Below the pieces are notes generated by a model, which saw only the letters and a program-made list of their open reading frames with translations, ran no database searches and was not told the DNA's origin. The translations under genes and the position numbers were made by a program. From Datisca glomerata (taxonomy: Eukaryota > Streptophyta > Magnoliopsida > Cucurbitales > Datiscaceae), in assembly GCA_003255025.1 (NCBI GenBank), contig QANY01002371.1, positions 372,001-436,000 on the forward strand: DNA of 64,000 nt, written 5' to 3'. Position 1 is the first letter of the stretch; the number at the start of each line of letters is the position of its first letter. This document shows positions 31,798 through 45,000 of this stretch, one piece after another.

Positions 31798-33435
31798 TTG
31801 AGTTCTAGATTATGTATATTTAGATTAACATGTATGCATCGATGGATGTTCAGATATTGGCATATAATTGTGTATTGTAGATTCAAAATTATTTTGAATG
31901 TGTTTTATGAATAGTCATTAACTATTGGCTCTAGGCGTTTTATTTTTCAATTTTAGAATTGATGTACGTTGAATTTGAGGCACAAGATTTTATGTAATTT
32001 ATTTTTCTTGCAAAGTTGTAATTTTAAATTCCATGTAATCCGTCGCTGCCTGAAAAAGTCACCGTCGAAAACTGTGGTCGTCGGCGCTATCGCCGCCTCA
32101 AAACTTCACTGTGAAAAACTGCCTCTGTGGGCTCCATCGTCGCTGCTGCCGCCACCTTCTGCTGGCTGCCACCATGCCCTACACAATTGATTACCTAATT
32201 GGATTTTGGAAACCTAAGGGTTTTGGAAACCTATGGATTTAGGAAACCATTGGGGTTTTGAAAACTGAAGGGTTTTAGAAACCTATGGATTTAGAAAACC
32301 CTAAGGATTTGGAAACTTTTGAGTTTAGGAAATCTTAGGATTTTGCTGAATCTAGTCCCTAAAAGTTAATTCTAATTTAATTCGATAATTTTTTCAGCAC
32401 TAATTTATTGAAATTGATTTTATAAATTATTTTTGAAAATAAATCAATTGATTAATTTACTTGGTAATAGATTTATTAAAGTAAAAATTTTTAGAAAATT
32501 AAATTTTAAATCAAAAAATTGAGCTCCAATAAACCAGATCATTAATTAAACTCTTTAATTAAATAATCTTATTTATTAATTCCAATATTCACTCCATTGT
32601 AAATATGAAATTGAACTCTTAGTGATTATAGAATGTATTTACAGAGTATTCTTGTGTAGTCCACTGATATAATCATTTCATGTAATTCTGTCCTCTAATT
32701 ATTGGTATGTAAATTAGAGCTGGTCAAAATTATCATTTTACCCTATAAATACATCTTGACCCTTAAGTACCATTAATTCAGTAGATAATGACTAATTTAT
32801 AATCATATTATAAATTTGAGCTCAATAACCATTCAGTTCCACAATTGACACTTAAGGGAACCAATATACGATCCGCTTGGATTCCAAATCTTGTAAGATC
32901 GTGTTCTCAGCCATGCACATCACTAAATCTCCAAAACAAAAGTCACTAGCTTGTTTTATAAACATAACTTAACGAGTGAATAAGAAAATCCAGTAGGCAT
33001 GCATAGGAGTTTATAATCATCGAATTGATGTGTATTAAATCTTTATGATAAACAACACGTTGATAAAGATATTAATTCACATTGGTCCAGTCATATATAA
33101 TCTCATTATCTAAAGTACCTTCACTGATATATCTATACACATCAATGATCTTAATCTAGATCACACACATTCATAATACTTAGTGAACCATACTAGTAAC
33201 CATTCATTAAAGATTCCGTACTTTAATATGTTGTTGAAAATTTTATTCATTATCTATTATCTTAAAAATCTCGTACTAATACAAAATCATTGTCTCATTA
33301 ATGAATATGAAATTTTCAGATATTTATATAAATTATTCAGCAATAATTTAAAAGAATAATTATAAGAAAAATATAATCCTCATTAAATTTCACATTAAAA
33401 TGTCAATACACATGCTTCGAGGGAATAACCCCCAA
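31798..33435 (+). other. non-coding interior / second boundary of an LTR element
   Basis: No gag or pol frame is seen. 32040-32180 has a GC-rich piece, then a GGTTTTGGAAACCTATGGATTT-like phrase (here split: GGATTTAGGAAACC) recurring four to five times at 32195-32345, then AT-rich DNA. The end ACCCCCAACA at about 33427-33436 is an LTR-type CA terminus abutting gypsy sequence, so the inserted element ends there. Confidence 0.45.
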
Positions 33436-34180
33436 CACTCTCTTTATCTCTGCTTTGCCTTTTGAGGTCAGCAATCGCCTTGGTGAGGTATTCCACCTTT
33501 TCCAGCAAGAGGAGGACAACCAGATCGGCCCCATTATGAGAATGTTCAATTGATGTATTCGCCACCATGGCTACATGAACTGCGTTCTGCCTCCGATTGC
33601 TCCCATCGGATGTCTGGCGAGATTTCTAATAGAGACATCTTAGCAGTTGTCATTCTGTCCAAGATTTGTTCTCGTATTCACCATTGTGACAGTAATAATC
33701 TTGAGTTCTGAATTTTTTTAAGAAGATCTTCGTTCCACACAGATGGCACCAAATGGTAGATGCTGAAAATCCACGATCAGCCAATATGCCTCGCGTCACA
33801 TGATGGCGAACTTATGATCCTGCAAAAAAGAACGGTTGACGAAGGATTATCTCGACATTGGTTTGTTGCCTAGCCTAATACACTCTGACAGTTAAGTCAT
33901 TGGAATGTTTTCTAGAGAATGTATTGGACCTAGAGAGAATGCATATCATTTAAATGAGAGTTACTATCTATTTATAATAATTTTGTATTAGTCAAATGTC
34001 TAGGTTTGATGTATCTTCCTTCTTATTTCTGTAAAAAAAATGAAGATATTTATGGAGAATATCCTTCAAATTTGGGGTTTTTATTGTGATCTTGTCTCCT
34101 TTAATAACCCTGAGATTACCTTATTGGTGTTCTTTGTAACTGTTCTTTTTTTGTATGACTGATCATCACATTTTCATCGC
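33436..34180 (-). mobile_element. gypsy-type retrotransposon fragment: LTR end, primer site and gag start
   Basis: On the minus strand an LTR end reading CATCTACCA stops at 33754. A primer-site-like TTTGGTGCCATCT follows (33753-33741), then a gag-like frame starting at an ATG at 33568. The frame encodes MVANTSIEHSHNGADLVVLL and then EKVEYLTKAIADLKRQSR, a coiled-coil N-terminus. It is cut at 33436 by the neighbouring LTR element. LTR sequence (33755-34180 and probably further) lies upstream, later interrupted by a minisatellite and a CACTA element. Confidence 0.6.
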
Positions 34181-34482
34181 GTCAAAATATGGGTCTCGAC
34201 TATCCTGGGTAGCCGTGATCGTGAGTATGAGAGGACCTCGGTCATGAAGGTCTGCTGAAGGGAGACCTCATCCATCCGGGTGACCTCGACCGTACAGGTG
34301 GTCATGGGACCTCGACCATCATGGTGACATCTGTAATGGAGGAGATCTCGACCATCATGGTGGCATCGGTATGAGTGGATACCTTGATCATGGAGGAAAC
34401 ATCGATCATATAGGGGGTTCGGCCATCATGATGGCCTTGGTATGGGTGGGGACCTCAGTCATGGAGGAGAACTTCATCATAA
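34180..34482. repeat. minisatellite, first part (split by CACTA element)
   Basis: GACCTCGACCATCATGGTGA-type units of about 40-48 bp, with GGAGGAGA and GGTATGAGTGG variants, about six copies. The array resumes after the CACTA element at 39005. Confidence 0.8.
34480..34482. repeat. CACTA target-site duplication, left copy (TAA)
   Basis: TAA directly before CACTATAGAAAATATG. The identical TAA follows the right end at 39005-39007. Confidence 0.8.
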
Positions 34483-37400
34483 CACTATAGAAAATATGAC
34501 ATTCTATAAGATTTAAATACAACGTTTACAGTCTACTCTGTTAAAAACTCAGACAACAAGATTTTTTAAGAATCCTGTAGAAATAATTTTGGCTAAAAGT
34601 AAAAAAACAAAAGCGGGAGCCAAATTAAGCAAAAGCGGGACTTAAAAAAATATCGGAGACGAGGTAATTTAAGACTTAAGCGCTGCTTGTTTCTTTCTCG
34701 AGCTCTCTCAGAAACTCAAATCATTGATTTTTAGATAGAAGCTCAAATCAATGCTTATCTCTCTAGATTCCTCTCAGATTTTCAGAAGCTCTAAACCTTC
34801 TCTCTCTTGATTCTTCTCTAGATCTTCTCTCTCACAGTGAGTCAGTTTCATCGTCTCCCTCATCTCCCTCGCATCTCTTGTCTCAGATTTACCTCGCTTC
34901 ATCTCCCACGCCTTTCCCATCTCAGTTTTGCCTCTCCTTCTTCTCCCTCACCTATCTCATCTCAAATCTACCATTATTCTCCTCCATTGCCTCTCTCATC
35001 TCAAATCTTCCTCTCTTCGTCTCTCTACGCCCTCTCGTCTCAGTTCTGCCTCTATTAATCTCATATTTGCCTTTCTTCATCTTCGATATGCCTCTCTTCG
35101 TCTCCTTCATCTCTCTCGTCTAAGATCTACCTAGAGATTTTATTTATTTTCATCTAAGATTACGGTAAGTCTCATAGTTCAAGTCCTTTCTATAGATGTT
35201 TTCTCAATTTTTCAAATTTTTCTTCCACGTAGATGCCTGAATCACCATACAATGTATGGTTTCGCTGTCGGTGTCTGGTGGGGCTCGATTACTTCTCATG
35301 ATTTGGATGAGACGAGGTCTGTAAGATTTCAGTTCATGGATTTCTATCTTCGTTCACTGGTCACTATGCATTTGTTTTTAGATTTTACTTGTTTAAGGTG
35401 AGGTGAGAGCTTCAATTCAGGAGTATGTTATGTGAAAATTTTAAAGTTCATTTAATTCATAGTAAAATGAAAAGCTATTTCTTTTTGTGTGTCTTTGTTG
35501 CTGTAGAAGTATAAGTGGGAGAGAGCCCACAACTAGAACTCAGTGATGACAGCAAGCTCTGAGGTGATTTAATGCATTACAAGTAGTGAAGACACGGAAG
35601 GATTTGTTGACTGAGGTATTACAACTTCATTACATGATATCCATATATACGATTTAAACACACTGATGTCTAAAGTAGCTGAATTTTCATGTATGTATGT
35701 CAGAAGAACGAGGATTCACCTACAGTAGAACTTCAATCGACAAGTGTAAGGTCTCTGATTCATTAATCATTTCTATCAAATATGGTACTCATACATATGA
35801 GAATCTATATATGCAATGAAATGATTCTACTCTATGGTTAACACAATATATATGAAATGATTCTACTGAATATAGAGTCAGTCTCAAATGAAAGATCTTT
35901 TGTTGAGTGTGGCAGAAGAAGTTGGTGTTGCTGCCTTCAAGACAGAAGACTTGAGGACATGGTAGTTGAATGTTTTATCGTCCGGTATATTTCTTGTGCT
36001 TTAATATTTCAACTTATTAATTTCTTCCAGGCTTATAAGCTTTCATATCCTTAAGTTTAGGTTCTCAAAATCAGTTTCAGTATCAAAGTCCTCTAAAAGT
36101 GCTTCAAAGTGCAACATGAGAATTTTGGGTTTTCACTTGTCCTCTCTTATCTCTGAATTAATAGAGGTGACTAATTGAGTGCATAACGTAGTTATGTTTT
36201 CTTATTTCAGTGAAACCTTTGCTATATGTTTCTATAATAGTTTTTATTTTTCTAGTCTATGCTTTATTTGATGTGCATGAGTGATATATTATTAACTCAT
36301 ATCACACTTTCTACTGGTGCATTTGCTTAGAGGATTCCGCCTTCACAGGTGTCCTTATTGTGTTTTCTCACTTTTTCCACTTTATAGTGCGTTTACTCAA
36401 AGTCAGTTCTTGCGTTTACTCAAAGTCAGTTCTTCTTATTGGCCATTTTTTCTTATTGTCTTGTGTAAATGTATGCAACTAAAGCTTTGGAACTATTTTT
36501 GCAAGATCTATGTGACAGAACATACGAGGTAACTCTCAAGAGGGGAGCAAAGACCTTGAATTCTCTGCATTTGTAAATGATCTATTTATTACTTGTTTTT
36601 GTTGAGTTACTGGAAAAGAAATGAAATGGCATGTAACCTTTTTTAGCTCTGTTGAAATTGGTTTGATTGGTAACTGTGAATATTCTAATTTGCTATATTC
36701 TAAAATGGATATTACGAACTATAAACCACTTATCTTTGTGTTAGTTGAAAGCAACTCAACTATCAAATGGTAGTTTCTGAATTTATTGAACTTCAAACGG
36801 TACTTGTGATGAATTATGTATTATATAGTACTACTAACTATTTGCTTTGATAATAACCATATTTTATTTGTTAAAATTGTTGATCCTCTTAGCAGGATTT
36901 TATTCCTATATGAATAAAAAGTCTAATTGGTGATTGTATGAATAATATACTATTTTGAAATGCAGAAAAGAATTTTCATTTAAGTCTCTTTTGAGCTGAA
37001 AACTAGTTTTATGAATGCCATACTTCATTTCTTCTTTTTCATATAGGTATTTTGCTGGTGATATGTTTGAATCGCTGGCACTTTCGTTACCAGTATACAT
37101 TACGATGATGCTTCAAGTGTTCTTGCAAACTCTCAGGAAGATGACTTAAGGTAATTGTTAGTTTAACTATCCTCCTGGGTTGTGTGTTCTCTTCACATTT
37201 TTTTGTATTAATTTTAAAATAAAACTCACAAATTACGTAAAGTTGGATAGTTGGTTTGATTTTACATGTTTCCTTATTTATGCATGCTGAAGTTGAGGGT
37301 CAGAAGATCACATGACTAACACCTCATTCAATGCACCAAATGTTGACTGACAATGTTGATTTCACTATCATTCTCAACTTCATGGAATTTTATAAGGTTA

Positions 37401-39004
37401 AGCCTTGACCTTACGCCATTTTCATATTTATTCATATCTTCTTCTTTTCTAAAGCCAAAGGGTTCTATAAGAGGTGGTCAACACATGTACTCGCATTTTA
37501 TTCTAATATTATTTTCAGATTGTATCAGTTATTACCAATAAAAAAGATTCTATAAGCTATTATAAGATTGCTTAGAAATTATGATATAGCTCTTAGTAGT
37601 TGTGATGAGAGAGTAATTTTGAGGCAATGTCATTGGCGGGTTGGAAAAATGAGTTCAAAGTCAAAATTAAACTCCAGCATTCTGATTAACTGAATGAGAT
37701 GTATAAGTGTTGTTGATACCTTGACTGGCCTAGAAATTGTGACTTATTTCTTGCCTTGTTTCATTGTATAATGTATTGCTCCATCTAGTTTCTCCTTAAT
37801 TTGCTTGATGCTTTACTTTCTTATGGAGGATGTGTGCACAATTACTGAACTCTAAACTATCTTGCTGTCAGGATGGCAAAGACCATAATAGATGCAATTT
37901 TAGGAGAGGCCAAGCTCTCGAATATATGAGTGTAATTTCCCTATTCTTGGTGAAGTTCACCATTTTTTAGTAATCAATGTTGTTTTCCTTCATTGTTTCA
38001 GGCTGTAGCTTCTCTGTTTTCACTATTTGGCCTACTGTTGTGGTTAAAATAGTGTTTGTTTGCAGGGAAACTCATATCAGCTACAAATTGCACTATCTTT
38101 ATTATGCGATTCTGCATTTCATCCTTTCTTGGTTATTATGGTCTAAGATGTCATGATTATGCTCATTCTTATTCATTAACACTGCTTTATTCATTCCTCA
38201 GGTCGCCTTACCTATGTAATTTTTAATGGTGTAGATCTGTTTGTTTCTTATACTCACCAACTAACAACTGCTCACGTTGTTTTCCTTCTATTTGTTTCTC
38301 GTACTCACTAACTAACAACTGCTCACGGTGTTTTCATTCTGTTTGTTTTTTATACTCACCAACTAACAACTGATCATGGTGTTTTCCTTCGACTTTGAGA
38401 ATGTCTGAAGGCACTGCATACCTTGTTGTAAAACACTACCATTCAACTTAGGTTCTTCATTTTTCATTTTCTAGACTCAAAATTTCATTTTTTATATTTT
38501 TCATTTATTGGAACAAGTTTACTTGTATATTTTGAGGATAAGTTAGTTTCAAGTTAGATTTATTTGTAAGTTGATCAAATGAATAATGTAAAATTTTTTT
38601 GAAATGATTAAATGTTAATGTTGGTAATTATTATATTGATGTTCTTTATGTTATGTAAAATTATCTTTTGAAAGTGTTTAATATGAATATTTGACTATAA
38701 CAATGAACCTTATGGTATCTCACTTTATAGGATATAAAATACATGTGAATGTTAATTCACAAGTATTAAAAACACATGTTGAATACATTCAACAGGGGTC
38801 TGAAAATCCTGTTAAACAACATTCTACAGGAATAGAAAAACCCTGTAAAAAGTGAGATACAACATGAGTCTTCACAGGAGGCGTTGCGTCTCATGAAAAA
38901 TATGATTTTTAATATGAGTGGTTGTCACATGAATTGTATGATCCTTGTGGATTACTTTTCATAGGGATAACCGCCTATTGTAGAGTACTCTTTTTCTTGT
39001 AGTG
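34483..39004. mobile_element. CACTA non-autonomous element, 4.52 kb
   Basis: The termini are CACTATAGAAAATATGAC and, inverted, CTTTTTCTTGTAGTG. They are flanked by a 3-bp TAA duplication, as expected for CACTA elements. Subterminal repeats such as CCTGTTAAAC / CTGTTAAAAAC and TCCTGTAGAA / ACAGGAATAG occur at both ends. The interior is transcribed-gene-like (CTCTCTC-rich leader at 34690-35150) but has no transposase and no recognisable protein. The terminal match is short, so the element is old, or of a family with short ends. Confidence 0.85.
38227..38393. repeat. tandem repeat, about 57-bp unit, 3 copies
   Basis: TACTCACCAACTAACAACTG recurs at about 38250, 38306 (with one change) and 38354, each followed by CTCACG/ATCATG and GTTTTCCTTC. 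Located inside the CACTA element. A separate 23-bp duplication (GCGTTTACTCAAAGTCAGTT) lies at about 36390-36435. Confidence 0.8.
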
Positions 39005-39100
39005 TAAAGTGAGCTTGGCCATCATGGTGACATCGACCATGGAGGGGGCCTCGGCCATCATGTCGGTCATAGTTTACCTCACCATTCATGAAGGCCTTGT
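39005..39100. repeat. minisatellite, second part, with TAA duplication at its start
   Basis: The TAA at 39005-39007 is the right copy of the CACTA target duplication. It is followed by GGCCATCATGGTGACATCGA and CATGGAGGGGGCCTCGGCCA units, continuing the array interrupted at 34482. Confidence 0.8.
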
Positions 39101-42023
39101 CACTAGAAGGGTTGGTCCATGTGAAGTGTCATTTGTTTGGACTTAATGTGAGCCCTCCCTTAGAGGAGGAGTATCGACCTTTTGCTTGCAAATCTCAATT
39201 GAAAGTGGCTTCAACCTACGTGTTTTTTATCCCCCACAACTATATTAAGACTATCATCAAATTTAATGAAAGAAAATTAGTGGTAAGCACATTAAGCGAA
39301 TCTATTTTCTATGAATAACTTACTTTAGTCAAGTTGACTCGACTAATTTTTCATGGTCGTATATATCACTTTATACCTTCATGTGTACAAAATTGTGAAC
39401 GAGTTAAAAGATCATGAGTTAATTAAGACATGTGCATCGTACGTGATGCTTGACTAGTATTTATAAAAAAATTTGGTGGGACATAATGATAGTGAACTTT
39501 TAGGCATTAAAAATGGTAAACAAATCATTTTTACAAGTTTTCATAAAATTTAGCGAATAATACGTGTATTAACTAAGATGGCTGCACAAATAAAAAATAT
39601 TACTCGGAGAATAAAAACAGGAATAATTAAGAATCATTTTTTAGATTAAATTATAATGAAGAATTGTTATAATATAATTGATGAAATCATAAAACATTTG
39701 ACTTGTAAAAGATTAAGGGGATCGATGTCCTTTTGGGTAATCAAAAGTTACTTCTTACTAGTTAAGATTGCGTACCAGTTGAAGCAAACTACATTGGCTG
39801 GTTCTTGCTGGCTCGGACACATATACTTTAAGACTATACATACCATTAAAACAGGCCCTAATTTTCTTGTTTTCTTTATACATGTGAAGCAAATTTGCAG
39901 CAGAAATTCTAGGCAATGATTGTTGCAAAGAGCCCCAAAAATTAGGGTCTAACTGGCTCTATATCTTTGACTGGCGTAGTCATTAAGACTCCACTATGCA
40001 TTGCACACTCATGCTCTTTTCCTCCTCCCAAATTTTAATATGGAGTGATGTTTTGTTATTCCCAATAAATAAAATAAAATGAAAGTAAACTTTTAGTATT
40101 CATAATAAATAAATGTTATATAACATCACACAATATTATGATAATATACGTACAATGAAATCACTCATCCATATCAAATTTAAACTTAATTTTTTTGTGT
40201 GTATACTCTTCTCATAGTTAAGATTAAGATGGTGCGATACACTATCAATATTGATGGAAGAATTATATTGGAAGCAAATAAAAATACGAATACCAAAATG
40301 ATATGGACTAAATTAAAAATACGTATGAAGTATGAAGTTTATGAATGCATGTATTTTTTTCATTTGAAACTAAAGAGGCATGTGACATATGATTGTAAGG
40401 AAATTTCTACAGTATAGCCCATGTATGTATGATACATATTACATGAGCCATTTTTATATACATATGTAGTTAAATTCTGTACATGCATATAAATTTTAGA
40501 TACACATAAAAAAACAGTCATTGCACCAAATATAGACTATGCTGTAAAATGACTCGTGATTTGAAAAGTGAGATAAGTCTCCCATAATATAAAAGGGTAA
40601 AATAGTCAAATAAAGTAGTTAGGTTTGCTGCTCAAAAACTATCATGAAAAAATTAAAAGAAAGTGTACACAAATGAGTATTCTTCTCGAGCACACAACTA
40701 CATAGAGAACGTGTATGGTTTCTTTTGCAATGTTTCATGTGCTTAAGCCTTAAAGTCATTTAAAAGGGTTTGATTTTTTAAATAGGTTTGTGAACTCTTT
40801 TGACTATTTTATGCACTTAAAGATAGCTAAGTCAAACTTTGACCTAACTTTATTAAATGGGAATCTCTCCAACTTGTGTGTAATTGGCCTTTCATTTTGT
40901 GCTTCAATGATTTTTTAAGTGTTAAATTAATCAAATAACTAGTAGGATTTGGATAACTATGCGTACACTTTTAATTTGAATACCTATCGTGCAAGCACAG
41001 AACATAGATTTTCTTATATTATATTGAACATCAAAAGTTCTGTTCATTGAATTAAGTTTCAACTAAATCAAAAGAAAAAAAAAGTTTTAGACGTATTCAT
41101 AAAAATTTGACATACACAAGTTAAGCCTAATTTATAAGCAAATAAATTTGAGAAATTGACAAAGATATGATCTATTAGTATAAAATTTTAGGAAAGACAG
41201 TGGAGGCATTTTGTTAGAAAATTGTATATGAATTATGGAGTAATAATATTTTCATCACTTATGGAGTTATGTGTTGAGTACAGTGAAATAAAATGTCAGT
41301 GTAGGTTTTGAAACTTGAAAGGACATCAGTATAGTGAAAGAAAATTCATTATTGAGGCTAGTGGTAATACATCTAATTAAAAAGGTCGATTTTGGAGCTA
41401 CTATAAAACTTGACCACTCCCATTTCTTTCTACTTAACTTATTATCATGTTTCCAAGTGTAATTGCTTGATAGAAACATTCACAAAGAAGTGAGAAAAAT
41501 TATCACAAAATAATCGAAGCTTTGGGGAAGGAGGAAGAAATAGCTGCATTTTGGTTCATCTTTCATTTTCTAAAGGTATGCGTAATTCTATTATATATAT
41601 ATATATATATATCTATTCTACTTAACCAGTATTGATGTTGTTTTTGTTTTCCCTCACAATAATGTTTGGTTGGTAAGAAAACAAGACAAGATAGAAAGAG
41701 AACTTTTCCCGTTTCTGTTCTGATCATTATTTCATAGTTCTGATTCCAAAGTATTAATCTAAATTATACAATAAACAGAACTTGCATTTATTAAACAGAA
41801 AGAAAGAAAAAAAATTCAGTTTTCTTCCATATGAATCATGGAGAGATTTTATAATCCAGCTAAGGGCGTGTCAACAAAACGTGTATACCAAATGTATGTA
41901 TAAAAAAGTTGACTTATTCCTTATTATTGATATGCAGCTTCTGGTTGTATACATTCCACATTCAATCTCAAAAGAAGAAAGAAAAAAAGAAAGAAAGAAA
42001 GAAAGAAATTTCTTCAAAGGAAA
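39101..42023. other. intergenic DNA 5' of the P450 gene
   Basis: No gene recognised. The first 200 bp may still belong to the gypsy LTR. A (TA)n microsatellite lies at 41593-41613 and a (GAAA)n run at 41978-42005, the latter just 20 bp before the P450 start codon and so in its 5' leader. A short frame at 40199-40417 (starting MVRYTINIDGRIILEANKN at 40229) resembles nothing I know. Confidence 0.5.
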
Positions 42024-45000
42024 ATGAAGGAAAGTTTGTGTGGGTTATGGTTATATGTGATACCCACTCTGGTATTGGTTGCTTTTTATGCATATTTGAC
42101 AAAGAAGAAGAAGAAAAATTTAGGGGAAAGGAATGGAAGATTACCACCAGGTAGAAATGGTTGGCCTATCATTGGTGATAGCTTCAATTGGTATAATGCT
42201 GTTGCCAGTTCTCACCCTCCTCAATTTGTTGAAGATCAAGTCAAAAGGTACACTTATCAATAGTCTCATCCCCACTAATATATTATGATTTGAAATCACG
42301 ATCTTAAAGTGTGATTATTGAGACTTAATAACTGCGACAACGTGTTAGACCCATCAATAAAAAACAATGTGATTATTTAACTATGTATGGAATGCATTTC
42401 CCAGGTTTGGGAAAATCTTCACATGTAGTTTATTTGGTAAAAGGGCAGTGGTATCAGCAGACCCAAACTTCAACAGATTTGTGATGCAAAATGAAGGGAA
42501 AATGTTCAAATCAAGCTACCCAAAATCATTCAGAGATTTGGTGGGCAAAAATGGAATAATTACAGTGCAAGGAGACCAACAAAGAAAGCTCCACTCAATT
42601 GCTTCAAACATGATGAGAATAGAGAAGCTCAAATCTCATTTCTTGGAAGACATTCAATTGGTTATGCTTAAATCATTGACCAATTTCCATGACAATCAAC
42701 TTATGTGTCTACAAGATGTTTGTAGAAAGGCAAGTTTTAAAGCTCTGTTTGGCTATTTTTTTTGGGAGATTTTTTTTTAATGAAAGTGATTAATTAATTT
42801 ATGTTTTTTTTCAGGTAGCAATTAATCTTATGGTTAATCAATTATTAGGGGTTTCAAGTGAAGCAGAGGTTAATGAGATGGCTAAGTTGTTTTCTGACTT
42901 TGTTGATGGCTGTCTCTCTGTTCCTATCAACTTCCCTGGCTCTGCTTATCACACAGCAATGAAGGTAGGTTCACTTCACAGTTACATTGATTTATATTTT
43001 TTTTGGGTCATTCTTGTTAAATTAAAAATAATTCCAAAAGGCTAATAAAAGCAAGCTTCTAATTTTAATTGATTTGACAACTATTTTAAATTATTAGTAA
43101 TCTTATTAGATGTATTTTTTTAATTCTAATATCGAATCCGATAACATTTTGAGTCATTACACCATCAAACACATGATAGTTGAAATTTCAAGTTTTACAA
43201 GTATTGCAATAATACCATATAATTTTTTTAGTTTTATATCTATAACTGGCATCCAAATCTGGTCATACTAGATTTCTAACTGTAAAGTGTAGCTATGATG
43301 TAAAAGAAAAATTGTGTTTTTTTTCAGACCTAATTTGGGCTATCCATATTTGAATGCAACCGCAACTTTGTCGTTTCTTGCGATTACAAAAAATCTGAAT
43401 CATGTAAGTTAAATAACAAAAAATATAGAAGTGAAAAATTGTGAAATGACCATTGAAAATCCACAAGAACCTCAATGTTATATTATAAATGTGGCAACGA
43501 TAACGACCATGTATTTAATGTGTGTGAATAATGTGACAGGCAAGGGAGGAAATAATAAGGAAGATAAACAAGACAATAGAGATGAATAGGAAGAAAGAAG
43601 GAAAAGGAGAAGGTGGGAATGGAGTGCTTGGTAGACTATTAGAAGAAGAAAGCTTACCAGATGAAGCTGTTGCTGATTTCATTATCAATCTTCTATTTGC
43701 TGGGAATGAAACTACTGCCAAGACTATGCTTTTTGCTCTCTATTTCCTCACTCACCATCCTAAAGCTATGCAGCAACTTCTTGTATGTACATTTCTTTTC
43801 TTTATACCACCATATTCCCACTGATTATATAACAAATTAATCTTTTAAATCAATATATAATAGAAAAGATTATGATATTTTCAAGGAAAAAATGCAAAAA
43901 TACTGCTTGAAATTTAGGTTATTTGTAAGCATACACTAAACTTTGATTGATAAATATGTAACAACACGGTCTGTTTGTTAATTTTGACATTGATTTAGTG
44001 ATAAATAAATTAAAATGAGAATCGTGTAATCACTTGAGCTTAAGTATTTTCATCAAAAACTACATCATTTTTATATAAATATACATTGATTACGTAATTC
44101 TCTTACATTTTTAGCACTCAATTAAAGTCAAAATTAACAAAAAGGAGGTGGCGTGAATGACTAAAATTTGGGAGTACATTTTTTCAATTATTTAATGTTA
44201 GAACAAGTACCTTTTTTGTCATCAAATTTTACTACGATTCTCAATTTATTGTAAGTCTAATTTCAAAGCCAAATGTTGAATAATTTGCAATGACGAAATC
44301 ATTCACTTTTATTAACTTTAACTATTGAAGTTTTTATGTTGTTGAATCAGATTATCAACAATTACAAACGGTTGCGAATTGAGCTTAATCAAAAGATCTA
44401 ATTTCCACAACACATTTTTAACATATTCTTAATAATTGTTAATAATTTGTTTTTGGACAGGACGAACATGACGGTGTTAAAGGTAATTCTAGTGGACAAG
44501 AAATGCTTACGTGGCAGGATTATAAAGCAATGTCATTCACTCAGTGTGTAAGTCTCAATTACTTCTTTAAAATTTAGATCAAATTTTAGAAAGGTGGAGG
44601 AGATATATAGATAAATTTAAGGGAAATGAGGGTTCAAGTTCTAATTCTAAATCGATTACAGTTTTAATATTAAATTATCTGAAACTCATAATTTTAATTT
44701 TAATATAATTTTGTCTACTATAAATTAGTTTTTTCACGAAATAATGTCATTTTTTTTTTATCTGAGACGATGTCATTCTTGATTACACTATCTCTAATAG
44801 ATAAACAACGGTATCTCAAATTGGAAAAAATGACGATGTTTTGTAAAAAAACAACAATGCAGTAGAGGAAATTATATATACAGTTAAAATTATGAGTTTC
44901 AGATAGTCTAGAATTTAATCTGTAACGTTTTAAATTTTAAAGTTTGAACTGTTGATTAGTGATAGTTTGAGAAGGTAAAGTGAAATTTTTCATAAACTAA

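Noticed and set aside
34837..35134. Ser/Leu-rich open frames after 34.8 kb
   Set aside because: Three overlapping frames of a CTCTC-rich leader inside the CACTA element; no domain and no codon preference.
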